Origin: Lachnospiraceae bacterium
GTDB taxonomy: Bacteria > Bacillota > Clostridia > Lachnospirales > Lachnospiraceae
Length of the DNA stretch: 32,663 nucleotides
NCBI GenBank assembly: GCA_028727605.1
Contig: JAQYOA010000248.1
Location: 1-32,663 of the forward strand
Direction of reading: 5' to 3'
Position numbers and translations under genes: made by a program. The notes below the pieces were generated by a model. The model was not told the origin of the DNA and ran no database searches. It saw only the letters and a list, made by a program, of their open reading frames with translations. Positions 9,089 to 16,412 of this stretch are shown in pieces. The number at the start of each line of letters is the position of its first letter. Positions within the stretch are counted from its first letter, which is position 1.

Positions 9089-10318
9089 TTATTTATTCCT
9101 TTCCGTCACACTCTTCGCTGTCTCTTTCATCGCAACCGAACATGCCAGATCACCAAGTACATTACAGCAGGTAGCCCCCATATCACAGAGTGTGTTGACA
9201 CTAATATACACGCCCATGATACCGGACGGAAGGCCGGCAATTGCCGAGAGTGCGGCAAAAGATGCGATCGCTCCTCCCGGAACACCCGGAGTTCCAATGC
9301 TAAGAAGGGTATTGCTCAGTAAAACAATACACAGAGTTCCGAAACTCACATCGATATTGCAGGCATTGGCAAAGAACACGATCATAAAGGACATCAGGAT
9401 GGAAACGGCATCCATATTAATGGTTGCTCCAAGCGGCAGTGCCAGGGAAGAAATCTCATTGGGTACACCCAGATCGTCCGCACATTTTTTACTGATCGGC
9501 AAGGTTGCAGAGCTGGAACAGGTACCGAAAGCATTGAGCGCAGCAGGCATCACTTTTGAAAAGAAGGTCCTCAGACTGCATTTTCCGAGTATTTTTACAA
9601 TCGCTCCGTAGAAAACCAGTACATAGACAATCATTGTCACATAAAGAGCCACCAGTACCGCTGCAATCGCTGCAACCGTTTCCTTTCCATTCGCATAAAT
9701 CACAGAAGAAATCGAACAGAAAACTCCCACAGGGGTAAAATACATAACAACAGAAATAATCTTTACTGAAATTTCATTAACCGCTTCCACGACTTTTACA
9801 AAAGGTTCCGCCTTTTCTTTCAGCGAAAGACAGGCAACACCCACAATAATGGCAAACACCAGAACCTGAAGCATGTTGCCCTCCGCAAAAGAAGCAACCG
9901 GATTCGACGGAATCAGATTGGCTATGGTATCAAGAATACTTGTGAATTTTGTGGCGTTCACATCCGCCTCCACCATCTGAATGGCAACTCCTTTTCCTAC
10001 CCCAAGCGCTTTCGGAAGGAAAAGTCCGATCAGGCTGGCAACCAGAGTCGTCATAACATAATAGCCAACTGTCTGACCGCCGATTTTACCGGTTGCCGAT
10101 ATACTTCCAATCCCCTGAATACCCACGATCAGTGAACAGAATACCAGCGGGTAAATCATCATGCAAAGAGCATTCATATAGAGTTTTGAGATCAGTGAGA
10201 TTGCCGGAAGTGTTCCTGCAAACCATTTCTGCATCAAAAATCCATAGATAATTCCAAGGATCAGGCCAATGAAAATTGCCAGTGTCAGGTGTTTCGTTGT
10301 CATTTTCTTTTTCTTCAT
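9089..10318 (-). CDS. Dicarboxylate/amino acid:cation symporter (DAACS family)
   Basis: A 409-residue membrane carrier of the GltP/SstT/DctA group. Hydrophobic segments run throughout. The re-entrant hairpin motif CSSSATLPIS and the LPLGATINMDAVSI motif in transmembrane segment 7, which binds sodium and substrate, are present. Likely substrates are glutamate, aspartate, serine/threonine or a C4 acid; the sequence does not decide. The ATG at 10318 is chosen because AGGGGG lies just upstream and the family begins with a short lysine-rich N-terminus; the frame is open to 10447 but runs back into a terminator hairpin. A promoter at 10590-10618 and a long structured leader precede it. Confidence 0.9.
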   Translation of the reverse strand: MKKKKMTTKHLTLAIFIGLILGIIYGFLMQKWFAGTLPAISLISKLYMNALCMMIYPLVFCSLIVGIQGIGSISATGKIGGQTVGYYVMTTLVASLIGLFLPKALGVGKGVAIQMVEADVNATKFTSILDTIANLIPSNPVASFAEGNMLQVLVFAIIVGVACLSLKEKAEPFVKVVEAVNEISVKIISVVMYFTPVGVFCSISSVIYANGKETVAAIAAVLVALYVTMIVYVLVFYGAIVKILGKCSLRTFFSKVMPAALNAFGTCSSSATLPISKKCADDLGVPNEISSLALPLGATINMDAVSILMSFMIVFFANACNIDVSFGTLCIVLLSNTLLSIGTPGVPGGAIASFAALSAIAGLPSGIMGVYISVNTLCDMGATCCNVLGDLACSVAMKETAKSVTERNK

Positions 10319-10346
10319 CTGTACATTCCCCCTAATAAAAATAAGC

Positions 10347-10371
10347 AAAAAAGAGCCCAATAATATGGCTC
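10347..10371 (-). terminator. Leader terminator/attenuator before the DAACS symporter gene
   Basis: The minus strand folds GAGCC / GGCTC (10367-10371 with 10353-10357) around a short AT loop, followed by TTTTTT at 10347-10352. It lies 29 bases upstream of the start codon, downstream of the predicted promoter and the structured element, so it could attenuate the gene. Confidence 0.65.
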
Positions 10372-10373
10372 CT

Positions 10374-10583
10374 TTGCACATAGATGTTGAGGTCAAAAGT
10401 ATTTGCCCCCTGATGCTTTCGGATTTTTCGCGCTTTGCGCTCCCCAAAATCCGAAAAACATTCGAAATCCGCTCATTTTTCTTCGAAAAATGGCTGCTTT
10501 CTCATGTTTGGCGGGTCAAGAAGTCATGATTTTTCATGCCAGCATGAAAATCATGACCTTTTGACCCTGGCATCTTGCACATA
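10374..10583 (-). other. Palindromic structured element forming most of the symporter 5' leader
   Basis: A 210-base element bounded by 9-base direct repeats TTGCACATA (10374-10382 and 10575-10583). In minus-strand order an outer pairing (10558-10566 with 10391-10399, CTTTTGACC/GGTCAAAAG on the plus strand) encloses three hairpins: 10523-10539/10542-10557 (16-17 bases, one bulge), 10474-10480/10486-10492, and 10418-10427/10446-10455 (10-base arms with a GCGC inner stem). The outer 5' strand can instead pair with 10513-10519, extending the first hairpin. It could be a riboswitch-like leader or a copy of a repeated intergenic palindrome; no class was recognised. Confidence 0.6.
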
Positions 10584-10589
10584 TAGTTT

Positions 10590-10618
10590 ATCATATTCCC
10601 GAATTCCTACTCTGTCAA
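10590..10618 (-). promoter_or_regulatory. Sigma-A promoter for the DAACS symporter leader
   Basis: Minus-strand TTGACA at 10613-10618, a 17-base spacer and TATGAT at 10590-10595. The -35 overlaps the 3' end of the lysR gene. The predicted start is near 10583, exactly at the edge of the structured element, giving a leader of about 265 bases. Confidence 0.75.
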
Positions 10619-11542
10619 TAGAGTATGGCTTTCTTTTGCTTCTTTGATTGTCAGTTCAATCCATTTCCTCATTTCGGCTGTTTCCGTGCGCTCTGCATTT
10701 TTGATCGCCGAAAATGCGATGGTCAGATTTTTATCCCCAACAGAAAAGATCTGCATTTGTTCTGCATTTTTTGAATCCTTCAGATAACTTTCCAGCGTAA
10801 ATGCCACTCCGAACCCGGCATCTGCCATACGAATGCCGGCATCAATGCTGCTGATTTTATATGAAATCTTCGGAGAGACATCTGCATAAAGCATGGCGTC
10901 CTCTTCAAACTGACGGATATTCTGATTGCTGTGCTGAAGAATGAAACATTCCTCCTGCACTTCCTTCAGATCAAGCCAGGGATAACTGCGTCCCGGCATC
11001 GGAACCGCTTTGCTGCAGGCAGGATGTTTTTTCGGGAGGACAGCAAGAAGCCGGTCACGATAAATCGTTTCATATAAGAAATGAGGCTTTTCCATAACAT
11101 GGTGGGCAAAAAGAATATCCAGTTCATTTTTGGCCAGAAGCTCTTCCAGATCATTTACATGACCATCAATGGGGATCACCTTAATCTGAGGATACATTTT
11201 CTGAAAAGTGATAAACACGTTTGGAAATAAAGCAGACATCTGCTTTACACTGTATCCGATTCTCAGGCGGCCTGTTCTGTGCTGCCGGATATCATTCATA
11301 TGATCTTCCAGTTCGAATTTTTTCATCATAATCTGCCTGGCTGATGTCACAAATTCTTCTCCCGCATAGGTAAGCACCATCTTCTTTCCCGTGCGCTCAA
11401 AAAGCTTCATTCCCAGTGATTTTTCCAGTCGGTTCAGCTGGATGCTCAGTGCCGGCTGACTAAGATACAATACCTCTGCAGCACGGGTCAGATTGCCGTA
11501 AGTGGCAATCGTAAGTACGTACTGCATATCCCTGTCCGTCAT
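10607..11542 (-). CDS. LysR family transcriptional regulator
   Basis: About 311 residues. The N-terminal 60 residues form the winged helix-turn-helix typical of LysR proteins (TRAAEVLYLSQPALSIQLNRL, then a wing ending in FERTGKKMVLT); the remainder is a periplasmic-binding-like effector domain. The ATG at 11542 is preferred because GGGGAGAGGGA directly precedes it and the HTH then starts at the usual distance; the frame stays open to 11662 without a better start. It is divergent from the YfcC-type carrier and upstream of the symporter/M24 pair on its own strand, so it probably controls one or both in response to a peptide, amino acid or carboxylate. The effector is unknown. Confidence 0.92.
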   Translation of the reverse strand: MTDRDMQYVLTIATYGNLTRAAEVLYLSQPALSIQLNRLEKSLGMKLFERTGKKMVLTYAGEEFVTSARQIMMKKFELEDHMNDIRQHRTGRLRIGYSVKQMSALFPNVFITFQKMYPQIKVIPIDGHVNDLEELLAKNELDILFAHHVMEKPHFLYETIYRDRLLAVLPKKHPACSKAVPMPGRSYPWLDLKEVQEECFILQHSNQNIRQFEEDAMLYADVSPKISYKISSIDAGIRMADAGFGVAFTLESYLKDSKNAEQMQIFSVGDKNLTIAFSAIKNAERTETAEMRKWIELTIKEAKESHTLLTE

Positions 11543-11589
11543 TCCCTCTCCCCTCTTTTCTGCTGATTCTCTTTTCTTCAAACCATAAA

Positions 11590-11609
11590 TATTCTTTATA
11601 GATAGAATA
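11590..11609. promoter_or_regulatory. Candidate LysR operator in the divergent lysR-yfcC gap
   Basis: TATTCT and AGAATA form a perfect 6-base inverted repeat separated by 8 bases and contain a T-N11-A core as in LysR boxes. A second dyad, CTTTTA-TAT-TAAAAG, lies at 11641-11655. Placement between divergent genes fits autoregulation plus activation of the carrier. Confidence 0.45.
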
Positions 11610-11703
11610 AAAAGGATATATTTCACAAATCCCTCATCTGCTTTTATATTAAAAGAAAGCATAATTTACGTCAAGCGAAAAGAGGCTTTGAAAGGAGAAA
11701 GAC

Positions 11704-13104
11704 ATGAAAGAGAAACAAACGAACAAGAAAAAAACATTTCAGCCCCCGCATACATTCGTAATTCTGGTTGCCCTGATTATCCTTGCAGCCATCGCAACTT
11801 ACTTTGTTCCGGCGGGTGAATATACCCGTTACACAGACGAGGCTCTCGGCAGAACACTGGTGGAAGCAGGAAGCTATCATACGGTAGAATCCAATCCGGT
11901 CAGCCTGTTTTCCGTACCCGGAATTATCTATCGTGCCATTGTATCAGCTGCTTCAACGGTCACCTTTATTCTCATGATCGGCGGTGCGTTCGAGATCATT
12001 ACCTCCACCGGCGCTCTCACCGCTCTCTGCCAGAAACTCTCCAAAATGTTTGTCGGCAAAGAATATTTTGTGATTCCCGTTTTCCTGGTACTATTCTCTG
12101 TCTTCGGCACAACCATGGGAATGTCCTCTGAGGTTATGATTTTTATTCCGATCGGCATTACACTCGCGCTTTCTCTCGGACTGGATAAGGTTACCGGCGT
12201 TGCCATGATTGCCATGGGCGCGGCTTCCGGATTTACTGCCGGTCTTCTGAACCCATTCAATGTAGGTGTTGCACAGGATATTGCAGAACTTCCTATGTTT
12301 TCCGGAATCGGATACCGTGCGGTAATTCTTGTCGTTCTGCTTGTCATTGATACCCTTTACATTATTGCTTATGAGAAAAAAGTAAAAGCGCATCCCGAAA
12401 AGAGTATTCTCTATGGCATTACGGAAAGCGAAGAATACAAATTCGACGAATCCACTGCCGTAATTACCAAACGTCAGATTCTGGTTCTTGTCGAAGTTGC
12501 AGTCGGCTTTGCCGTTCTGATTTACGGTCTTGCCAAACTTGACTGGTATTTTGAGGAAATGTCTGCACTGTTTCTTGTGATGGGTGTCCTTGCCGGCATC
12601 ATCAACGGATACGGTCCAAATAAAATCGCATCCACATTTGGCAAAGGTGCTGCAGGCATTACCGTCGGCGCTTTGATTGTCGGTGTTGCGAAAGGCGTCG
12701 AACTCGTACTTTCCGATGCTCAGATTCTGGATACGATTGTTTATGCCATTGCAAATGTAGTAAATGTTCTGCCTCATACCTTCCAGGCTGTCGGCATGTT
12801 TATTGCCCAGTCGTTTGTCAACTGTCTGATTACTTCCGGAACCGGACAGGCTGCTGTTACCATGCCTCTTATGACACCGGTTGCCGATCTTGTAGGAATT
12901 TCGAGACAGACCGCAGTTCTGGCTTTCCAGCTCGGTGACGGATTTTCCAATTCCATTTTGCCAACCTCTTCCGCGCTGATGGGATATCTGGTTGTATCCA
13001 AAATCCCTTATCCGAAATGGCTGAAGTTCATGGTTCCTCTGTTCCTTCTCTGGACACTGGCCGGATGCGTCTTTATGATCATCGCGGTTGCAATCGGATA
13101 TTAA
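11704..13104 (+). CDS. YfcC family (C4-dicarboxylate anaerobic carrier superfamily) membrane transporter
   Basis: A 466-residue, strongly hydrophobic protein with about 12 segments. The N-terminus (PPHTFVILVALIILAAIATYFVPAGEY) and the repeated motifs GMSSEVMIFIPIGI, AASGFTAGLLNPFNVGVAQ and TSGTGQAAVTMPLMTPVADL are those of YfcC/AitC-type carriers (COG1288), relatives of arginine/ornithine antiporters. The substrate is not known for most members; the neighbouring peptidase and amidohydrolase suggest an amino acid, short peptide or acyl-amino acid. AAAGGAG lies 6 bases before the ATG. It is divergent from lysR and ends in its own terminator, so the downstream hydrolases may rely on read-through or a separate promoter. 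Confidence 0.88.
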   Translation: MKEKQTNKKKTFQPPHTFVILVALIILAAIATYFVPAGEYTRYTDEALGRTLVEAGSYHTVESNPVSLFSVPGIIYRAIVSAASTVTFILMIGGAFEIITSTGALTALCQKLSKMFVGKEYFVIPVFLVLFSVFGTTMGMSSEVMIFIPIGITLALSLGLDKVTGVAMIAMGAASGFTAGLLNPFNVGVAQDIAELPMFSGIGYRAVILVVLLVIDTLYIIAYEKKVKAHPEKSILYGITESEEYKFDESTAVITKRQILVLVEVAVGFAVLIYGLAKLDWYFEEMSALFLVMGVLAGIINGYGPNKIASTFGKGAAGITVGALIVGVAKGVELVLSDAQILDTIVYAIANVVNVLPHTFQAVGMFIAQSFVNCLITSGTGQAAVTMPLMTPVADLVGISRQTAVLAFQLGDGFSNSILPTSSALMGYLVVSKIPYPKWLKFMVPLFLLWTLAGCVFMIIAVAIGY

Positions 13105-13115
13105 AACTACTTTCC

Positions 13116-13158
13116 AAAAGAGCTGCCATAAGTTTCAAAATGTGCAGCTCTTTTCCTT
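13116..13158 (+). terminator. Terminator after the YfcC-family gene
   Basis: An 11-base perfect stem (AAAAGAGCTGC at 13116-13126 with 13144-13154) is followed by a T-rich stretch. Because the next gene starts at 13176 with no evident promoter, partial read-through is likely. Confidence 0.82.
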
Positions 13159-13175
13159 TCAAATGAGGTACCGGT

Positions 13176-14888
13176 ATGACATCAGAAGAAAAAGAAATGA
13201 TTAAAACAGAACTTTATCGCCACCTGGAGGAATTGTGCAGGGGTGAAAAACTAAGCGGCAGCGAAGACGCAAAAAAGGGAGCTGACGATATCTGCCGTTA
13301 TTTAAAACAGAAGGGAATTCCTTACGAAACCTATACCTTTCCCGCTTATCTCAGCAATCCTCTGGAAAGTCATTTTGAGGTTTTTGACGGAGAAGCTCAC
13401 TTCGAAGCACTGAAAAAGCAGGAAATAAAAAGCCGTCCCCGCTCCTTTTCCATGAACTGTCCCGAACCGGTTAAGGGCGAACTCCTCTTTGATCCCTTCG
13501 CCTCCGATCCCTCTCATCTTGCAGAAGAAAAGGAATTTCTCAGCTCCGTCAAAGATAAGATTGTTCTTGCATTTGGATACGACGAAAAGTATGCGAAGCT
13601 TCTGGAACAATATCAGGCTGCCGGATTGATCCAGATCTGGATGTCCGACGAAGAAGAAATCCACGAAGATACGGTCGGAACCATCTGGGGTACGCCTGAC
13701 CTTGAATCCGTCTGGTCCACTCTCTGCCTTCCTGTGGCTGCCATCAACGGTCCGGATGGAAAAAAACTGATTGATCGGCTGAATCGTGGTGAAAAACTCT
13801 CCGCCGCACTTTCTGTGACCGTAGATACCCATGTGGAAAAAGTTGTTCTTCCGGTAGCCGAAATACGCGGAAAATCCAGCGATTTTGTACTTCTCTCCGG
13901 TCACTACGATACCTGGTATGAGGGTGCAATGGATAACGGTTCTTCTAATTCCATCATGATGGAACTTACAGCCAGATTTCATCAGATGAATCAGGAAAAT
14001 CCTCTTACTAGAAGTCTTCGCATCGCCTGGTGGCCGGGGCACTCCAACGGAAGATACATGGGCTCCGCCTGGTATGCAGATCATTTTCATCAGGATCTGT
14101 GCCAAAACTGTATCGCACACATTAACAGTGATCTGACCGGTTCTGTAACTGCCAAAGTATTGGCCGTTCGCACCACTGGATTGGAGGGACAGTCCTTCTA
14201 TCATGAACTTTCCAAAAAAAGCGGAATTCCTTTTCCGGAAGTCTGGGGAAAGATTGGCCGGGGTGCTGATCAGTCTTTCTGGGGAGAACGCATTCCTTAT
14301 CATATTGCCCTTCGCATGGAACGGCTTCCGGAAGAAAAAGAATCTGCCGCACCCGGTTCCGGCGACTGGTGGTGGCATACCAGATATGATACCGCAGACA
14401 AGGTGGATCCCGAAGTCATGTTTCAGAAATACCTTTGCCTGTATGAAGTTCTGAATGCTTTTCTGACCCCGCAAAGCCTTCCAGCCGATCCTGATTTTTA
14501 TTTTCAGACTATCCGGAAGGAACTTCTGGAAATAGAACAAACCGGTTCCGCCACTCTCGGTGAGGTCCGCGAACTGTTCTCAGAAATTGAAAAACAGATG
14601 AGAGAACTTTTGAAAAAAAACAATCCAAATACACAGCTTCTAAAGGAAACAGCCGGCCGGATCAACCAGCTCCGACAAAGCTACGGTGCGTCTCACGGGC
14701 AGGATCTTGCCTTTTCCTGGGGAACCTTTCCGCTTTTGAGAGCCGGAGCCATAGATCCGAAAAACTGTCCCGAAGACTGGCAGCTCTTTGCAGATACGAC
14801 ATTTCTCAGACAAAAAAACAGATGCACCGATACATTAACCGAAATCAGCAAAATGCTAAAATTTTACTTAGGAGGAACTTTTTTGTGA
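13176..14888 (+). CDS. M28 family zinc peptidase, atypical at the Glu-Glu motif
   Basis: A 570-residue protein without signal peptide. A PA-type insert-like region precedes the M28 catalytic core at about 230-425. Recognisable zinc-site residues: H243 and D245 in LLSGHYDTW, bridging D253 in GAMDNGSSN, D319 in INSDLTGS and H401 in WWWHTRYDTADKVD. The usual GxEExGLxGS motif, which supplies the catalytic base and a zinc ligand, reads WWPGHSNGRYMGS (285-297), with no Glu pair. A helical C-terminal extension (430-570) follows. It may be an aminopeptidase with altered chemistry or an amidase. GAGG lies 7 bases before the ATG. Its last 4 bases overlap the next gene. Confidence 0.85.
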   Translation: MTSEEKEMIKTELYRHLEELCRGEKLSGSEDAKKGADDICRYLKQKGIPYETYTFPAYLSNPLESHFEVFDGEAHFEALKKQEIKSRPRSFSMNCPEPVKGELLFDPFASDPSHLAEEKEFLSSVKDKIVLAFGYDEKYAKLLEQYQAAGLIQIWMSDEEEIHEDTVGTIWGTPDLESVWSTLCLPVAAINGPDGKKLIDRLNRGEKLSAALSVTVDTHVEKVVLPVAEIRGKSSDFVLLSGHYDTWYEGAMDNGSSNSIMMELTARFHQMNQENPLTRSLRIAWWPGHSNGRYMGSAWYADHFHQDLCQNCIAHINSDLTGSVTAKVLAVRTTGLEGQSFYHELSKKSGIPFPEVWGKIGRGADQSFWGERIPYHIALRMERLPEEKESAAPGSGDWWWHTRYDTADKVDPEVMFQKYLCLYEVLNAFLTPQSLPADPDFYFQTIRKELLEIEQTGSATLGEVRELFSEIEKQMRELLKKNNPNTQLLKETAGRINQLRQSYGASHGQDLAFSWGTFPLLRAGAIDPKNCPEDWQLFADTTFLRQKNRCTDTLTEISKMLKFYLGGTFL

Positions 14889-16063
14889 AAGAACTACTTG
14901 GCAGTGTCATTGACGATAGAGCAAAGGATTTGACCGCAATGGCAGATCAGATTTTTGACTGGGCGGAAATCAGCGGAAAAGAATATCGATCCAGCGCTCT
15001 TCTGATGGAATATCTTCAAAAAGAAGGGTTTCAAATTGAATCCGGGACAGGACTTGAAACAGCCTTTCGCGCAACTTATCAAAATCTGGAAGGCGGTCCG
15101 ACCATCGGTATTCTGGTGGAATACGATGCCCTGGAAGGAATCGGACATGCCTGCGGACATCATCTCCAGGGACCGACAGGCATCGGAGCCGCCATCGCCG
15201 TCAAAGAATGTATCCGGGATATTCCTTATCGTCTTGTCGTTTACGGAACCCCTGCTGAAGAGACGCTTGGAGGCAAAATCGTTATGCTGGATGCCGGCTA
15301 TATGAAAGAGCTGGATCTTGCCTTTATGTCTCATGGCTCTCCTACCACAGGTGTAGACGAAAAATGCATGGCTCTCGAAAATTTTGTAGTCACCTTTCAC
15401 GGTGTAAAAAGCCATGCCGCAATCGCTCCTGAAAAAGGCCGCAGTGCCTTTGACGCTGCACTGCTCTCTTTTCATGCCATAGAAATGCTGCGGGAACATG
15501 TCCCCGAAGATACCAGAATGCACTATACCATCCGCAGCGCCGGCGGTCCTCCAAATGTGGTGCCGGATACCGCAGTTGCCGAATACACGCTTCGTTCTTA
15601 CAGCACTGACATGTTAGACAATATTGTCCAGCGGTTCCTTGATATTATCAAAGGCGCCTCTCTGATGACATCCACAACTTATGACGTTCAAAGAGATCTG
15701 CCTTTTAAAAGCAAAATCGTCAGCCATACCACCAATGATCTGCTGATGAAAAATGCTGCCCTGGAGCAGGCACCCTGCGTTGCCCCTCCCCGTCTCAAGA
15801 CAGGTTCCACTGATTTTGGAAATGTACTGTATGAAGTCCCCGGTTCCTGTATCCGGATTGCTTTCGTGGAAAAAAATGCAGCCGCCCACTCGGAAGAATA
15901 TCTGAGAGCCGGAAAAACGAAAAGTGCTCACGATGCGATTCTCTGCGCCGCCAAAATCATAGCTGACAGTATCGCAGATGTTTTGCTGGATCCGGAACTC
16001 TTAAAATCCATTAAGGAAGAATTTTTGCAGGCCAAAAAGGCCGCTTCGTCTTTTGAACAGTAA
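14885..16063 (+). CDS. M20D family amidohydrolase (AbgB-like / carboxypeptidase)
   Basis: A 392-residue enzyme that hydrolyses amide bonds of N-acyl amino acids, p-aminobenzoyl-glutamate or dipeptides in related proteins. M20D metal ligands are visible: C90 and H92 in GHACGHH, E125/E126 in TPAEETLGG, H150 in FMSHGS, and a late His in AAAHSEEYLRAG. The lid domain includes SHAAIAPEKGRSAFDAA. The GTG at 14885 is chosen because AGGAGG lies 9 bases upstream; an in-frame ATG at 14822 lacks such a site and sits deep in the upstream gene. GTGA overlaps the M28 stop, so the two hydrolases are translationally coupled and likely act in sequence. Confidence 0.92.
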   Translation: MKELLGSVIDDRAKDLTAMADQIFDWAEISGKEYRSSALLMEYLQKEGFQIESGTGLETAFRATYQNLEGGPTIGILVEYDALEGIGHACGHHLQGPTGIGAAIAVKECIRDIPYRLVVYGTPAEETLGGKIVMLDAGYMKELDLAFMSHGSPTTGVDEKCMALENFVVTFHGVKSHAAIAPEKGRSAFDAALLSFHAIEMLREHVPEDTRMHYTIRSAGGPPNVVPDTAVAEYTLRSYSTDMLDNIVQRFLDIIKGASLMTSTTYDVQRDLPFKSKIVSHTTNDLLMKNAALEQAPCVAPPRLKTGSTDFGNVLYEVPGSCIRIAFVEKNAAAHSEEYLRAGKTKSAHDAILCAAKIIADSIADVLLDPELLKSIKEEFLQAKKAASSFEQ

Positions 16064-16097
16064 CAAGCCAGAAAAATTCGTTTTTCACGAAATTCTC

Positions 16098-16125
16098 TTG
16101 ACTTTTTCGATTTACAACTTATAAT
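16098..16125 (+). promoter_or_regulatory. Strong sigma-A promoter of the thiW-thiM leader
   Basis: TTGACT at 16098-16103, a 16-base spacer and a perfect TATAAT at 16120-16125. The transcript should start near 16132, leaving about 280 untranslated bases before thiW. Confidence 0.85.
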
Positions 16126-16131
16126 AACGAT

Positions 16132-16344
16132 AGAGCTTCTGTGCAAGGAACGGTACGTTTCCCTGATTCGTATCGTTTAACAAAGCGATGGGAGGGGGAG
16201 CGCCCTAACATGGCGTACAGAAGAAATAGCGATGGGAGTCCGTGTTTCGGATTGAGAGGATGCAAAGCAAGCATCGACCGCATGATAAAGCTGTAAAAAG
16301 CGGCTGCCATTGCTATGTCCGGATTCTCATTTTCAGACAAAGTG
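16132..16344 (+). ncRNA. Structured leader RNA of thiW-thiM, class unassigned
   Basis: Two consecutive domains. Domain 1 (16136-16223) is closed by CTTCTGTGC/GTACAGAAG (9 pairs, one G-U) and holds a 9-base helix 16149-16157/16169-16177. Domain 2 (16226-16316) is closed by a 10-pair helix (ATAGCGATGG/CCATTGCTAT, one G-U) and holds hairpins at 16237-16253, 16259-16275 and a CCGC/GCGG stem at 16278-16303. The 11-base word AGCGATGGGAG occurs in both domains (16184-16194, 16228-16238); either copy could pair with 16307-16314. No complete TPP aptamer is seen: GGGAG, TGAGA and GACC resemble its 5' half, but the CCTGATCTGG...CGTAGGGA part is absent. A terminator follows, so attenuation is plausible. 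Confidence 0.7.
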
Positions 16345-16371
16345 AAAGCGTGCCGTCGGCACGCTTTTTTT
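16345..16371 (+). terminator. Leader terminator before thiW
   Basis: A 10-base perfect stem (AAAGCGTGCC/GGCACGCTTT) with a 3-base loop and a T7 run ending at 16371. It lies 41 bases before the thiW start, between promoter and gene, which is the arrangement of a transcription attenuator. Confidence 0.9.
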
Positions 16372-16412
16372 GCAGGCCTTTTTACAGCAGATAAATCAGA
16401 CTGGAGGTCAAA

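Noticed and set aside
13302-14540. Long open frame (412 codons) on the minus strand
   Set aside because: It is antisense to the M28 peptidase gene, has no family motifs or ribosome site, and is rich in low-complexity Phe/Lys/Arg; a shadow frame.
16226-16330. Cobalamin riboswitch
   Set aside because: CCGC-CTGTAA-GCGG and GCCATTG look alike, but there is an extra hairpin inside the core, no following CGGGAAGG segment, and the genes are for thiazole, not corrinoids.
16132-16344. Canonical TPP riboswitch upstream of thiW
   Set aside because: Only short pieces of the 5' half match; the conserved 3' half with CCTGAT and the CGTAGGGA segment is not found, so the class was left open.
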